A DNA stretch of 5,587 nucleotides from CAZERD01 sp964515405 (lineage in GTDB: Bacteria; Campylobacterota_A; Desulfurellia; Desulfurellales; CAZERD01), in contig CAZERD010000066.1 of NCBI GenBank assembly GCA_964515405.1, positions 1 through 5,587 on the forward strand. Direction: 5' to 3'. This document shows positions 1-5,587 of this stretch, piece by piece (within the stretch, counting starts at the first letter, position 1; each line of letters begins with the position of its first letter). The notes beneath the pieces were generated by a model, which saw only the letters and a program-made list of their open reading frames with translations, had not been told where the DNA came from and made no database searches. The translations under genes and the position numbers were made by a program.

Positions 1-343
1 TACCCAGAAGCCTATCTCCAGGCTGAAGAGCAGCCATATAGACAGCCATATTGGCCTGAGTGCCGGAGTGGGGCTGGACGTTCACATGTTCAGCTCCGAA
101 CAGTTTTTTAGCCCGCTGAATAGCAAGCTCCTCGGCCACATCAACAAACTCACATCCACCGTAATATCTTTTATGCGGATAACCTTCAGCATACTTGTTT
201 GTCATAACAGAGCCCATCGCTTCCATAACAGCAACAGAAGTAAAATTTTCACTGGCTATGAGCTCTATTCCGCCCATTTGCCTTTTCTTTTCATTTTCAA
301 TCGCCTCAAATATCTCCGGATCCACTTCCTTCAAGTGCTTCAT
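1..343 (-). CDS. glyA: Serine hydroxymethyltransferase, N-terminal part (cut by window start)
   Basis: This PLP enzyme interconverts serine plus tetrahydrofolate with glycine plus 5,10-methylene-tetrahydrofolate in the cytoplasm, and is the main source of one-carbon units. The visible 114 residues begin MKHLKEVDPEIFEAIENE. They carry the family hallmarks in order: ELIASEN (27-33), NKYAEGYP..RYYGG (49-63, with the active-site tyrosine 51) and QPHSGTQAN (90-98, which contacts the PLP phosphate). They align end to end with the start of the family (E. coli GlyA is about 417 residues), so roughly the first quarter is present. The PLP-binding lysine lies beyond the window. The ATG at 343 is preceded by GGAGGGG at 346-352 and overlaps the rpiB stop codon as ATGA, so translational coupling with rpiB is likely. 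The identity is very sure. Confidence 0.97.
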   Translation of the reverse strand, partial: MKHLKEVDPEIFEAIENEKKRQMGGIELIASENFTSVAVMEAMGSVMTNKYAEGYPHKRYYGGCEFVDVAEELAIQRAKKLFGAEHVNVQPHSGTQANMAVYMAALQPGDRLLG

Positions 344-774
344 TTCCCCTCCATCTTCTTTATCTTTTCAACCCTTCTGGAGTGCCTGCCGCCATCAAAC
401 GGCGTACGGATGAATATTTCAACCATCTGTTTGGCTATCTCAAGACCCGTGGTCCTGCCACCGAAAGCCAGTATGTTGGCATCATTGTGCCTTCTCGAAA
501 ATTCAGCCGTATAAGCATCATGACAGAGAGCGCATCTCACACCCCTGACTTTATTAGCCGCAACGGACATACCTATCCCCGTACCGCATATAAGAATACC
601 CACACCTCTCTCTCTTTTAACCAGTTTCGCTACTTCAAAAGCTATATCAGGATAATCAGCGCTCTCCTGGGAATACACCCCCACGTCTCTGACAATCTCA
701 CCGATACCCTCAAGGAATTTCTTGATCTCCTCTTTCATCACATAACCAGCATGATCCGAACCAATAATGATCAT
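340..774 (-). CDS. rpiB: Ribose-5-phosphate isomerase B (RpiB/LacAB family)
   Basis: This 144-residue cytoplasmic enzyme interconverts ribose 5-phosphate and ribulose 5-phosphate in the non-oxidative pentose phosphate pathway. Visible motifs are GSDHAGY (5-11), ICGTGIGMS (62-70) with Cys63 at the catalytic-base position of the E. coli-type enzymes, HDAY (85-88), RRHNDANILAFGGR (94-107) with His96, and FDGGRHSRRVEKI (127-139) near the C-terminus. The length is typical for the family. The frame stays open upstream to an ATG at 867, but the start at 774 is chosen for three reasons: the protein then begins at the canonical MIIIGSDHAG, GGGAGG lies at 781-786 with 6-base spacing, and a good promoter (799-827) lies inside the longer version. 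It is the first gene of an rpiB-glyA unit, an arrangement also known in Bacillus. LacA/LacB galactose-6-phosphate isomerases are relatives, but the Cys63 motif and the glyA neighbour favour RpiB. Confidence 0.95.
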   Translation of the reverse strand: MIIIGSDHAGYVMKEEIKKFLEGIGEIVRDVGVYSQESADYPDIAFEVAKLVKRERGVGILICGTGIGMSVAANKVRGVRCALCHDAYTAEFSRRHNDANILAFGGRTTGLEIAKQMVEIFIRTPFDGGRHSRRVEKIKKMEGK

Positions 775-798
775 CCTACCCCTCCCAGTAGATGCAGA

Positions 799-827
799 AT
801 TATAGCAAACCCAACCAGCTTTTTCTA
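799..827 (-). promoter_or_regulatory. Sigma-70-type extended -10 promoter for rpiB-glyA
   Basis: Read on the minus strand, a perfect TATAAT (799-804) is preceded by TGC, giving an extended -10. A TAGAAA hexamer (822-827, four of six matches to TTGACA) lies 17 bases upstream. The predicted transcript start is near 792, which leaves a leader of about 18 bases containing the GGGAGG ribosome binding site. The leader is too short for a riboswitch. Identification is by motif only. Confidence 0.7.
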
Positions 828-854
828 CAAAGTCACCAGATTCGCCGCAAATTT

Positions 855-883
855 TTGACATATTCACTTCAACCTAATACTAT
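855..883 (+). promoter_or_regulatory. Sigma-70-type promoter for the diguanylate cyclase gene
   Basis: A perfect TTGACA (855-860) is followed after exactly 17 bases by TACTAT (878-883, four of six matches to TATAAT). The predicted start is near 890, giving a leader of about 22 bases that contains AGGAGG. It diverges from the rpiB promoter, with about 27 bases between the two -35 elements. A small inverted repeat, TGTTA (884-888) and TAACA (895-899), straddles the predicted start and might be an operator half-site pair or a short 5' hairpin. That last point is weak. Confidence 0.7.
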
Positions 884-898
884 TGTTAACATACTAAC

Positions 899-904
899 AG
901 GAGG
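899..904 (+). promoter_or_regulatory. Ribosome binding site that selects a TTG start
   Basis: AGGAGG lies 7 bases upstream of an in-frame TTG at 912-914. No ATG or GTG sits at comparable spacing. The upstream in-frame ATG at 792 lies before the predicted promoter and has no ribosome binding site, so TTG is the likely initiation codon of the cyclase. Confidence 0.75.
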
Positions 905-911
905 CTCTTCT

Positions 912-2267
912 TTGGCTCTATTCAAAAATGATGTAGTGAAAGAAAATCTAACCGTAATGATGCTATCCGGATTCCTCATGGGGGTGGCGTTCATCTTCTT
1001 CTCAGACTTCATACTGGGACTGCCCCGAAACAAGATATACAGACCGGAGTTTATACTGTCCACGATATCAGCAGGGCTCGCTGTTGGATTTGTATCATTC
1101 TACGTAGTCAAGATAACCATAATAAAAAGACTCAAAGCTTTCAAAGAAAAACTATCACTGATAACCGCGGATATTCACAAATACAGAATGGGTGAAAGCA
1201 AGGATTTCGGAGAAGCTTACATAGAAGACGAGATGAACATCTGTGATCTGGGAACACACTACAATTCCCTCATATCGCTGATAAGGGCCTTCTTCCTGCA
1301 GTATAAAAAGATGGATGAATTCTTCATGAAAATAAACAGGGTGTTGGAGATAGAAGACCTGAACAGAGTCTGCTCCGAATCCTTAAGCGAACTATTTGAT
1401 GTGGCAGGCATGGAAATAATCATATTGGACAAAAAGGGGAATCCAAGGATAGACTATTCCTATATCTCCAGACACACACTGCAAGAAATAGAGAAAAACT
1501 CTATCAGGGATATAATAAAGGAAGGAAAGGTCCTGTGTCTAACATCCAGAAAGAGCAAAAACATATCCCTGAAGGTTGGGCCCGTTAACCTAAACCCAGA
1601 AGAGGTAGTATTTCTGCCAATACTCTCAAAGGGCACAAGCACGGGAACGCTTATAGTTTACCTCAACTCAGAGGTAAATCAGGAGGACATCTCTTTCATG
1701 AAGAGGCTCATACACCAGTACTCACTAGTACTTGAGAGACTGAAGATATACCATGAAGTGTGCAACCTTGCCGCGATTGACGAACTAACCAAGCTTTACA
1801 ATAGAAGATTCGGAATGCAGAGGCTCAAGGAGGAATACAACAGGGCAAAAAGAGCTGGGGTTCCCCTATCGCTCGTCATGTTTGACATAGACCACTTTAA
1901 GAAGGTAAACGATACCTATGGGCACCAAGCTGGGGACTATGTTCTTTCGGAGATAGCTTCAATAATCAAGAACTGTACACGGGCAGAAGACGTTGTTATG
2001 AGATACGGCGGGGAAGAATTCCTTGTGGGTATGGTAGGGATATCAAAGACTCAGACTGTGAAGAAGGCAGACGAAATAAGACTACACACAAAATCATCCG
2101 CCTTCATGTTCGGAGATCAAAAGATAGCAGTAACCATATCAGGTGGGATATCATCAACAGACAACCACCCCGTTGACCTCATCACACTTATAGATGAAGC
2201 AGACAAAGCCCTCTACCATGCGAAGAAATATGGCAGAAACAGAGTATGTGTGTACCCTGAAGAGTAA
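912..2267 (+). CDS. Membrane-bound HAMP-GAF-GGDEF diguanylate cyclase
   Basis: The likely role is condensing two GTP into the second messenger c-di-GMP at the inner membrane. With the TTG start the protein has 451 residues (residue numbers approximate outside motifs). TM1 spans about 13-35, followed by a periplasmic loop of only about a dozen residues and TM2 at about 48-71. A HAMP-like linker runs at about 68-130 (pattern DEMNICDLGTHYNSL). A GAF-like alpha/beta region covers about 140-280. The GGDEF domain covers 285-447, with DELTKLYNRRF (290-300), FDIDHFKKVNDTYGH (324-338, metal-binding Asp325), an intact A-site GGEEF (366-370) and DEADKALYHAKKYGRN (428-443). An RxxD motif (RAED, 357-360) ends five residues before GGEEF, the position of the inhibitory I-site, so product feedback inhibition is expected. 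With no sizeable periplasmic sensor, the input is probably a ligand or partner at the GAF region or the membrane. The GAF call rests on general layout, without a diagnostic motif. It is transcribed alone, and no EAL domain is present. The target process is unknown, though flagellar genes lie about 2 kb away. Confidence 0.9.
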   Translation: MALFKNDVVKENLTVMMLSGFLMGVAFIFFSDFILGLPRNKIYRPEFILSTISAGLAVGFVSFYVVKITIIKRLKAFKEKLSLITADIHKYRMGESKDFGEAYIEDEMNICDLGTHYNSLISLIRAFFLQYKKMDEFFMKINRVLEIEDLNRVCSESLSELFDVAGMEIIILDKKGNPRIDYSYISRHTLQEIEKNSIRDIIKEGKVLCLTSRKSKNISLKVGPVNLNPEEVVFLPILSKGTSTGTLIVYLNSEVNQEDISFMKRLIHQYSLVLERLKIYHEVCNLAAIDELTKLYNRRFGMQRLKEEYNRAKRAGVPLSLVMFDIDHFKKVNDTYGHQAGDYVLSEIASIIKNCTRAEDVVMRYGGEEFLVGMVGISKTQTVKKADEIRLHTKSSAFMFGDQKIAVTISGGISSTDNHPVDLITLIDEADKALYHAKKYGRNRVCVYPEE

Positions 2268-2270
2268 GCT

Positions 2271-4250
2271 CTACCTGCCGTTACCGTTGTCATTGAGTTC
2301 TATTATCCTCTTTATCTCCTCTATAGCCTCCGGGTTCTCAAGACCCGTTATATCGCTTTTAACGGTACCGTCCAACATTATCTCTTTCAACAGTCTTCTC
2401 AAGATCTTACCGCTCGGCGTCTTGGGCATGGTATGGGTAAATATCACCTGAGCAGGCTGGGCTATCTTGCTTATCTGCTCCGTTATGTTATCCACTATCT
2501 TCTGCCTCATTTCTTCAGACGGCTCATATCCTTCAGAAAGCGTAACAAAAACAACGGGAACAGTGCCCTTAACTGGGTCAGGCATACCTATAACGGCCGC
2601 CTCAGCCACGCCTTCCGTCATCACACTGGCGCTCTCTATTTCCATCGTGCTGAGCCTGTGGCCAGCAACATTTATCACATCATCCGTTCGGGCTAGAACC
2701 CAGAAGTGGCCATCATTATCCTTCAAAGCCGCATCGTATGTATAATAGGCTCCTTCCACCTGGCTGAAGTACTGCTGTATGTATCTCTCAGGCTCCTTCC
2801 ACAGAGTCCTCACAAGCATGGGAATAGGGCGCTTCATAACAAGATTTCCCACCGTCATAGGGGGAACAGGTTTGCCCTCATCATCTACTACCTCCATCTT
2901 CGCCCCCAAGAACTGGATGCCACAGGAACCCGGTTTCATTGTGGTGAGCCACGCGGCACCAGCTACGGGACAACCAGCCGTCTCGGTCTGACCGTACGTA
3001 TTGTTTATATAAATTTTTTTGTTGCCCATTTTCTCATACAACCAGTACCACACCTCCGGATTCAGAGGCTCACCCACAAGACTCACAACATCCAAAGAGG
3101 AGAGATCATGTTTTCTAAGATATTCCTCACCAAACTTCATCATAAGCCTTATAGCGGTGGGTGTAGTGAAGAGTTTATTCACCCTATATTTCTCTATTAT
3201 CTCATACATTCTATCCGGCTCGGGATGGTCTATAGAACCCTCATAGAATATGGTAGTAACACCGTTCGTGAGCGCGCCAACTATCCCCCATATGTGCATG
3301 GTAAGCCATCCTATATCCGCTGCGCACCAGAACATATCGTCGGGGTGATGGTCCATGTGGTATTTCGCATACACATAGTTATTGACCGTAAAAGCAACCC
3401 CCGAATGCACCACACCCTTGGGTTTACCCGTCGTCCCGCTGGTGTAAAACACAAGCCCTGGCTCGTTAGCCTCTATGGGTTCAGGATCGCACACGGGTGA
3501 TGCCTTCTCAATAAGCTCATCCCACCAGTAATCTCTGTGAGGCTTCATGGAAACATCACTATCACTCCTGTTAACAACCACAACAGCCTTTATGCCATCT
3601 ATATCCCTTATAGCCTCATCAACGTTGTTCTTTAGAGGAATAAACTTACCCCTCCTGAAACCACCATCAGCGGTGATAAGCACCTGAGGTTCATAGGCGT
3701 CAAGCCTATCCTTCAGGGCTTTAACAGAAAAACCGGAAAATACCGTATTGAATATAATCCCCAGTCTGTAGCAGGCAAGTATAGCAATAACTGTTTCAGC
3801 AAAATTTGGCATGTATATGGCAACTCTATCACCTTTCCTTAATCCCATGCTTTTAAGAACGTTAGCAAACCTGTTAACCTCAGCAAGCAACATACGGTAT
3901 GTGTAAAACTTAACAGAATAATCCTCACCTTCCCATATCAGAGCAACCTTGTTGCCGTAACCCTTACCCACGTTCACATCCAACATGTTGTAAGCCGGAT
4001 TCATAACACCACCAACGAAATATCTAAAATGCGGCAAATCTCCTTCCACTGTTTTTTCCCACGGATGAAACCAGTGGAGCTCACGAGCAACATCATCCCA
4101 GAATTTCTCGGGGTTTTCCCAGGACTCCTTCAAAAGCTCATTAAAAGCCTCTATGCTTCCCGTATTCGTCTTTCTCACCTTCTCTGGATCAGGGAAAAAG
4201 ACTTTACTCTCCCTTATCATCTTCAAGTCTTTTTGCCGCACATTAAACAT
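2271..4250 (-). CDS. AMP-forming acyl-CoA synthetase, acetyl-CoA synthetase (Acs/PrpE-like) family
   Basis: This cytoplasmic enzyme converts a carboxylate, ATP and CoA to acyl-CoA, AMP and PPi. At 659 residues it has Acs length and full Acs architecture. The N-terminal segment WDDVARELHWFHPWEK (51-66) leads to NPAYNMLD (84-91). The ATP-binding loop YTSGTTGKPKG is at 269-279, the acyl/CoA region GWLTMHIWG at 314-322, VGEPLNPE at 392-399, TYGQTET at 418-424, the hinge region RTDDVINVAGHRLST at 521-535, and PKTPSGKILRR at 609-619 with catalytic Lys615. In many bacteria that lysine is the site of regulatory acetylation. By motif alignment to Salmonella Acs, the acetate-pocket residue Trp414 is Gly420 here and Val310 is Leu316, while Thr311 and Val386 are kept (Thr317, Val392). 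A larger or branched acyl substrate is therefore likely, so acs is not assigned. The ATG at 4250 has AGGAGG at 4257-4262 with 6-base spacing. The gene is apparently monocistronic. Confidence 0.93.
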   Translation of the reverse strand: MFNVRQKDLKMIRESKVFFPDPEKVRKTNTGSIEAFNELLKESWENPEKFWDDVARELHWFHPWEKTVEGDLPHFRYFVGGVMNPAYNMLDVNVGKGYGNKVALIWEGEDYSVKFYTYRMLLAEVNRFANVLKSMGLRKGDRVAIYMPNFAETVIAILACYRLGIIFNTVFSGFSVKALKDRLDAYEPQVLITADGGFRRGKFIPLKNNVDEAIRDIDGIKAVVVVNRSDSDVSMKPHRDYWWDELIEKASPVCDPEPIEANEPGLVFYTSGTTGKPKGVVHSGVAFTVNNYVYAKYHMDHHPDDMFWCAADIGWLTMHIWGIVGALTNGVTTIFYEGSIDHPEPDRMYEIIEKYRVNKLFTTPTAIRLMMKFGEEYLRKHDLSSLDVVSLVGEPLNPEVWYWLYEKMGNKKIYINNTYGQTETAGCPVAGAAWLTTMKPGSCGIQFLGAKMEVVDDEGKPVPPMTVGNLVMKRPIPMLVRTLWKEPERYIQQYFSQVEGAYYTYDAALKDNDGHFWVLARTDDVINVAGHRLSTMEIESASVMTEGVAEAAVIGMPDPVKGTVPVVFVTLSEGYEPSEEMRQKIVDNITEQISKIAQPAQVIFTHTMPKTPSGKILRRLLKEIMLDGTVKSDITGLENPEAIEEIKRIIELNDNGNGR

Positions 4251-4276
4251 TGCCTTCCTCCTACGTCAATTTTTGA

Positions 4277-4282
4277 GTTATA
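4277..4282 (-). promoter_or_regulatory. Possible -10 element for the acyl-CoA synthetase gene
   Basis: On the minus strand TATAAC (five of six matches to TATAAT) lies 27 bases upstream of the start codon, in the AT-rich gap shared with flgF. No convincing -35 hexamer is present at 16-18 bases (TTCTTG at 17). It may be an activator-dependent promoter, or the match may be chance in AT-rich DNA. Confidence 0.3.
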
Positions 4283-4331
4283 TCTATTTAGCAAATTTCC
4301 AAGAAAAATCAAGGCATAGTCAAGAAAAGAT

Positions 4332-4348
4332 TAGGAACACCAATTGCT
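4332..4348 (+). promoter_or_regulatory. Sigma-54-like -24/-12 promoter element upstream of flgF
   Basis: The 17-base stretch carries GG at 4334-4335 and GC at 4346-4347 separated by exactly 10 bases, with an intact TTGCT at the -12 side and GGAAC in place of GGCAC at the -24 side. The sigma-54 (RpoN) consensus is YTGGCACG-N4-TTGCW. RpoN control of rod and hook genes is well known in several flagellated bacteria. The predicted start near 4359 gives a leader of only about 13 bases, with the Shine-Dalgarno almost at the 5' end, which is tight. An alternative reading is an extended -10, TGCTATACA (4345-4353), but it has no -35. No sigma-28 motif is visible in the gap. Confidence 0.5.
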
Positions 4349-4371
4349 ATACAGAGTCTCAGGAGGTGAGT

Positions 4372-5166
4372 ATGTTTAACGGTGTGTATACAGCAGCAAG
4401 CGGGATGCTTGCAACACTTCAAAAGATAAATATCATAACTAACAACGTGGCTAACGTTAACACCACAGGATTCAAGAGAGAGGGAGTAAACTTCAAATCG
4501 TGGTCATATGTATCAGGCTACAGCAATCTGAAACTCCCACTCCAGCCTGACACAAGAAAAGCCAAAGGATTTGTGAATGAAACAATAGACTCCGTGGTCC
4601 ATATGGACAAAGATTACATTGACTTTTCCGAGGGAGCGCTGAGACACACTGGCAATCTCCTGAACTTTGCTATAGACGGCAAGGGGTTCTTTGTAGTTCT
4701 AACCCCCAAAGGACTTGCTTATACAAGAGACGGAGAATTCACACTCAATAAGGACGGCGTACTTGTACAAGCTGGGACTGGATACCCCGTTATAGGTGAA
4801 AATTACTACAGGAGCGGGGAGCTAATAAGAATAACGAGCCACAACTACCAGATAAGAGAAGACGGCGAGGTGTTGGTCAACGGCGCACTCATGGATACCA
4901 TAGCTATAAGGGACTTCAGAAACTACGCCAATCTCAGGGAAGGGCCTAACAACACCTTCATACCAACACCCGGCACAACTCCTATGATGGTGGCACCAAT
5001 AAAACTCAAAGAGGGATACCTAGAAACGTCAAATGTCAATATTGTAAGAGAAATGGTGGAGCTAATAAATGCCCAAAGGGCTTTTGAAAGGTATCAAAGG
5101 GTAGTCAACGCCCTAGGGAATAACCTTATGGGCGAAGTGGTTCAAAATCTGAGCAAAGTAGGTTAA
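4372..5166 (+). CDS. flgF: Flagellar proximal rod protein FlgF
   Basis: This 264-residue protein is a structural subunit of the proximal flagellar rod, exported by the flagellar type III apparatus and therefore without a cleavable signal peptide. The N-terminal rod-protein motif spans residues 5-36 (ASGMLATLQK, then NNVANVNTTGFKRE at 24-37). GKGFFVV lies at 103-109. The conserved C-terminal helix segment LETSNVN..REMVELINAQRAFERYQ (218-242) matches the rod/hook family. Terminal heptad-like helices are expected to form the rod core. It lacks the FlgG-specific insertion and lies directly before flgG, which supports FlgF (FlhO in Bacillus nomenclature). The ATG at 4372 follows AGGAGGTGA (4361-4369). 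The frame is open upstream to 4153, but that part is antisense to the synthetase gene. flgG begins 10 bases after the stop codon, so they form one operon. Confidence 0.9.
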   Translation: MFNGVYTAASGMLATLQKINIITNNVANVNTTGFKREGVNFKSWSYVSGYSNLKLPLQPDTRKAKGFVNETIDSVVHMDKDYIDFSEGALRHTGNLLNFAIDGKGFFVVLTPKGLAYTRDGEFTLNKDGVLVQAGTGYPVIGENYYRSGELIRITSHNYQIREDGEVLVNGALMDTIAIRDFRNYANLREGPNNTFIPTPGTTPMMVAPIKLKEGYLETSNVNIVREMVELINAQRAFERYQRVVNALGNNLMGEVVQNLSKVG

Positions 5167-5176
5167 GGAGGGTCTC

Positions 5177-5587
5177 ATGATAAGATCTCTATGGACAGCA
5201 GCTACAGGAATGGAGGCTCAACAGCTAAACATAGACTCCATCTCTAACAACCTTGCAAATGTCAATACGGTCGGTTACAAAAGGGGTAATGTGGATTTCC
5301 AAGACCTGCTGTACCAAACTGTAAAACCAGCAGGCATAGCATCAACGGCAAACACAACACAACCTGTGGGAATTCAGGTAGGGCTTGGAGTAAAACCAGC
5401 CGCCATAGTGAAAAACTTCTCTCAGGGCAATTTTAAGGAAACCGGCAATCCGCTCGATATAGCCATATCCGGCGAGGGTTTTTTTCAGGTAACACTACCG
5501 GATGGGACAATAGCATACACCAGAGCAGGAGATTTCAAGGTAAACAACAACGGAACCATAGTAACAAGTGATGGCTATCCACTGACC
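5177..5587 (+). CDS. flgG: Flagellar distal rod protein FlgG, N-terminal half (cut by window end)
   Basis: The first 137 residues of the distal rod subunit, which forms the drive shaft between the proximal rod and the hook, are present. The start MIRSLWTAATGM and the rod motif NNLANVNTVGYKRG (24-37) match FlgG. Residues 46-63 (YQTVKPAGIASTANTTQP) align without gaps to the FlgG-specific sequence that in Salmonella distinguishes the straight, stiff rod from the curved, flexible hook protein FlgE. GEGFFQVTLPDGTIAYTR (99-116) is also diagnostic. The family length is about 260 residues, so about half is missing. AAGGAGGG (5165-5172) overlaps the flgF stop codon and sets the ATG at 5177. In many genomes flgA, flgH and flgI follow, but that region lies outside the window. 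Confidence 0.97.
   Translation, partial: MIRSLWTAATGMEAQQLNIDSISNNLANVNTVGYKRGNVDFQDLLYQTVKPAGIASTANTTQPVGIQVGLGVKPAAIVKNFSQGNFKETGNPLDIAISGEGFFQVTLPDGTIAYTRAGDFKVNNNGTIVTSDGYPLT

Noticed and set aside
382..858. Plus-strand open frame of 158 codons opposite rpiB
   Set aside because: It is antisense to a conserved gene, low in recognisable structure and lacks a start signal.
340..867. Longer 175-residue version of RpiB starting at 867
   Set aside because: The 31 extra residues match nothing in the family, the canonical MIIIGSDHAG start at 774 has a strong ribosome binding site, and a perfect TATAAT lies inside the extension.
2261..2272. AGAG-TAAG-CTCT hairpin at the convergent junction as a terminator
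   Set aside because: The stem has only four base pairs and no T-run on either side, too weak for an intrinsic terminator.
2362..2371. Perfect 10-base palindrome ACGGTACCGT
   Set aside because: It lies inside the synthetase coding region, has no T-run or loop, and is compatible with chance. It is neither a terminator nor a convincing operator.
2706..3500. Plus-strand open frame of 264 codons
   Set aside because: It lies entirely antisense to the well-supported acyl-CoA synthetase gene, has no ribosome binding site and no recognisable motif. It is a shadow frame.
4288..4299. GG...TTGC on the minus strand as a sigma-54 promoter for the synthetase gene
   Set aside because: The GG and GC are separated by only 6 bases instead of the required 10.
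4153..4371. N-terminal extension of FlgF by 73 residues
   Set aside because: Most of it is antisense to the 5' end of the synthetase gene and it would disrupt the conserved rod-protein N-terminus. AGGAGGTGA sets the ATG at 4372.

Overview
The window is a compact bacterial chromosome segment with six genes, two of them cut by the window edges. No rRNA or tRNA gene, CRISPR array, insertion sequence or long repeat was found. The coding strands favour AGA/AGG for arginine and ATA for isoleucine, and the proteins are rich in Lys, Arg and Glu. Strong AGGAGG-type ribosome binding sites precede nearly every gene. This pattern, together with flagellar rod genes, c-di-GMP signalling and an AMP-forming acyl-CoA synthetase, suggests a motile and possibly thermophilic bacterium with a small, dense genome (for example an Aquificota-, Thermodesulfobacteriota- or Nitrospirota-like lineage). 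The lineage is only a guess; no marker in the window fixes it.

Layout: (1) Positions 1-774, minus strand: rpiB followed by glyA (5' part only), joined by an ATGA stop/start overlap. A promoter with an extended -10 sits at 799-827. (2) Positions 775-911: divergent regulatory region that also holds a consensus-like sigma-70 promoter firing the other way. (3) Positions 912-2267, plus strand: a membrane-bound HAMP-GAF-GGDEF diguanylate cyclase, probably starting at TTG. (4) Positions 2271-4250, minus strand: an acetyl-CoA synthetase-family enzyme of 659 residues that ends only 3 bases from the cyclase stop codon. Its acyl-pocket tryptophan is replaced by glycine. (5) Positions 4251-4371: divergent intergenic region with a sigma-54-like -24/-12 element facing the flagellar genes. 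(6) Positions 4372-5587, plus strand: flgF and the first half of flgG, the proximal and distal flagellar rod genes.

Functionally, RpiB (ribose-5-P/ribulose-5-P) and GlyA (serine/glycine and one-carbon units) supply precursors for nucleotide synthesis. The diguanylate cyclase makes c-di-GMP, which commonly controls the switch between swimming and attachment. It lies near the rod genes but in a separate transcription unit. The acyl-CoA synthetase activates a short-chain or branched carboxylic acid. Nothing in the window amounts to a clearly new system. The points most worth checking are the altered acyl pocket, the possible sigma-54 control of flgFG, and the tail-to-tail cyclase/synthetase junction with no room for a terminator.
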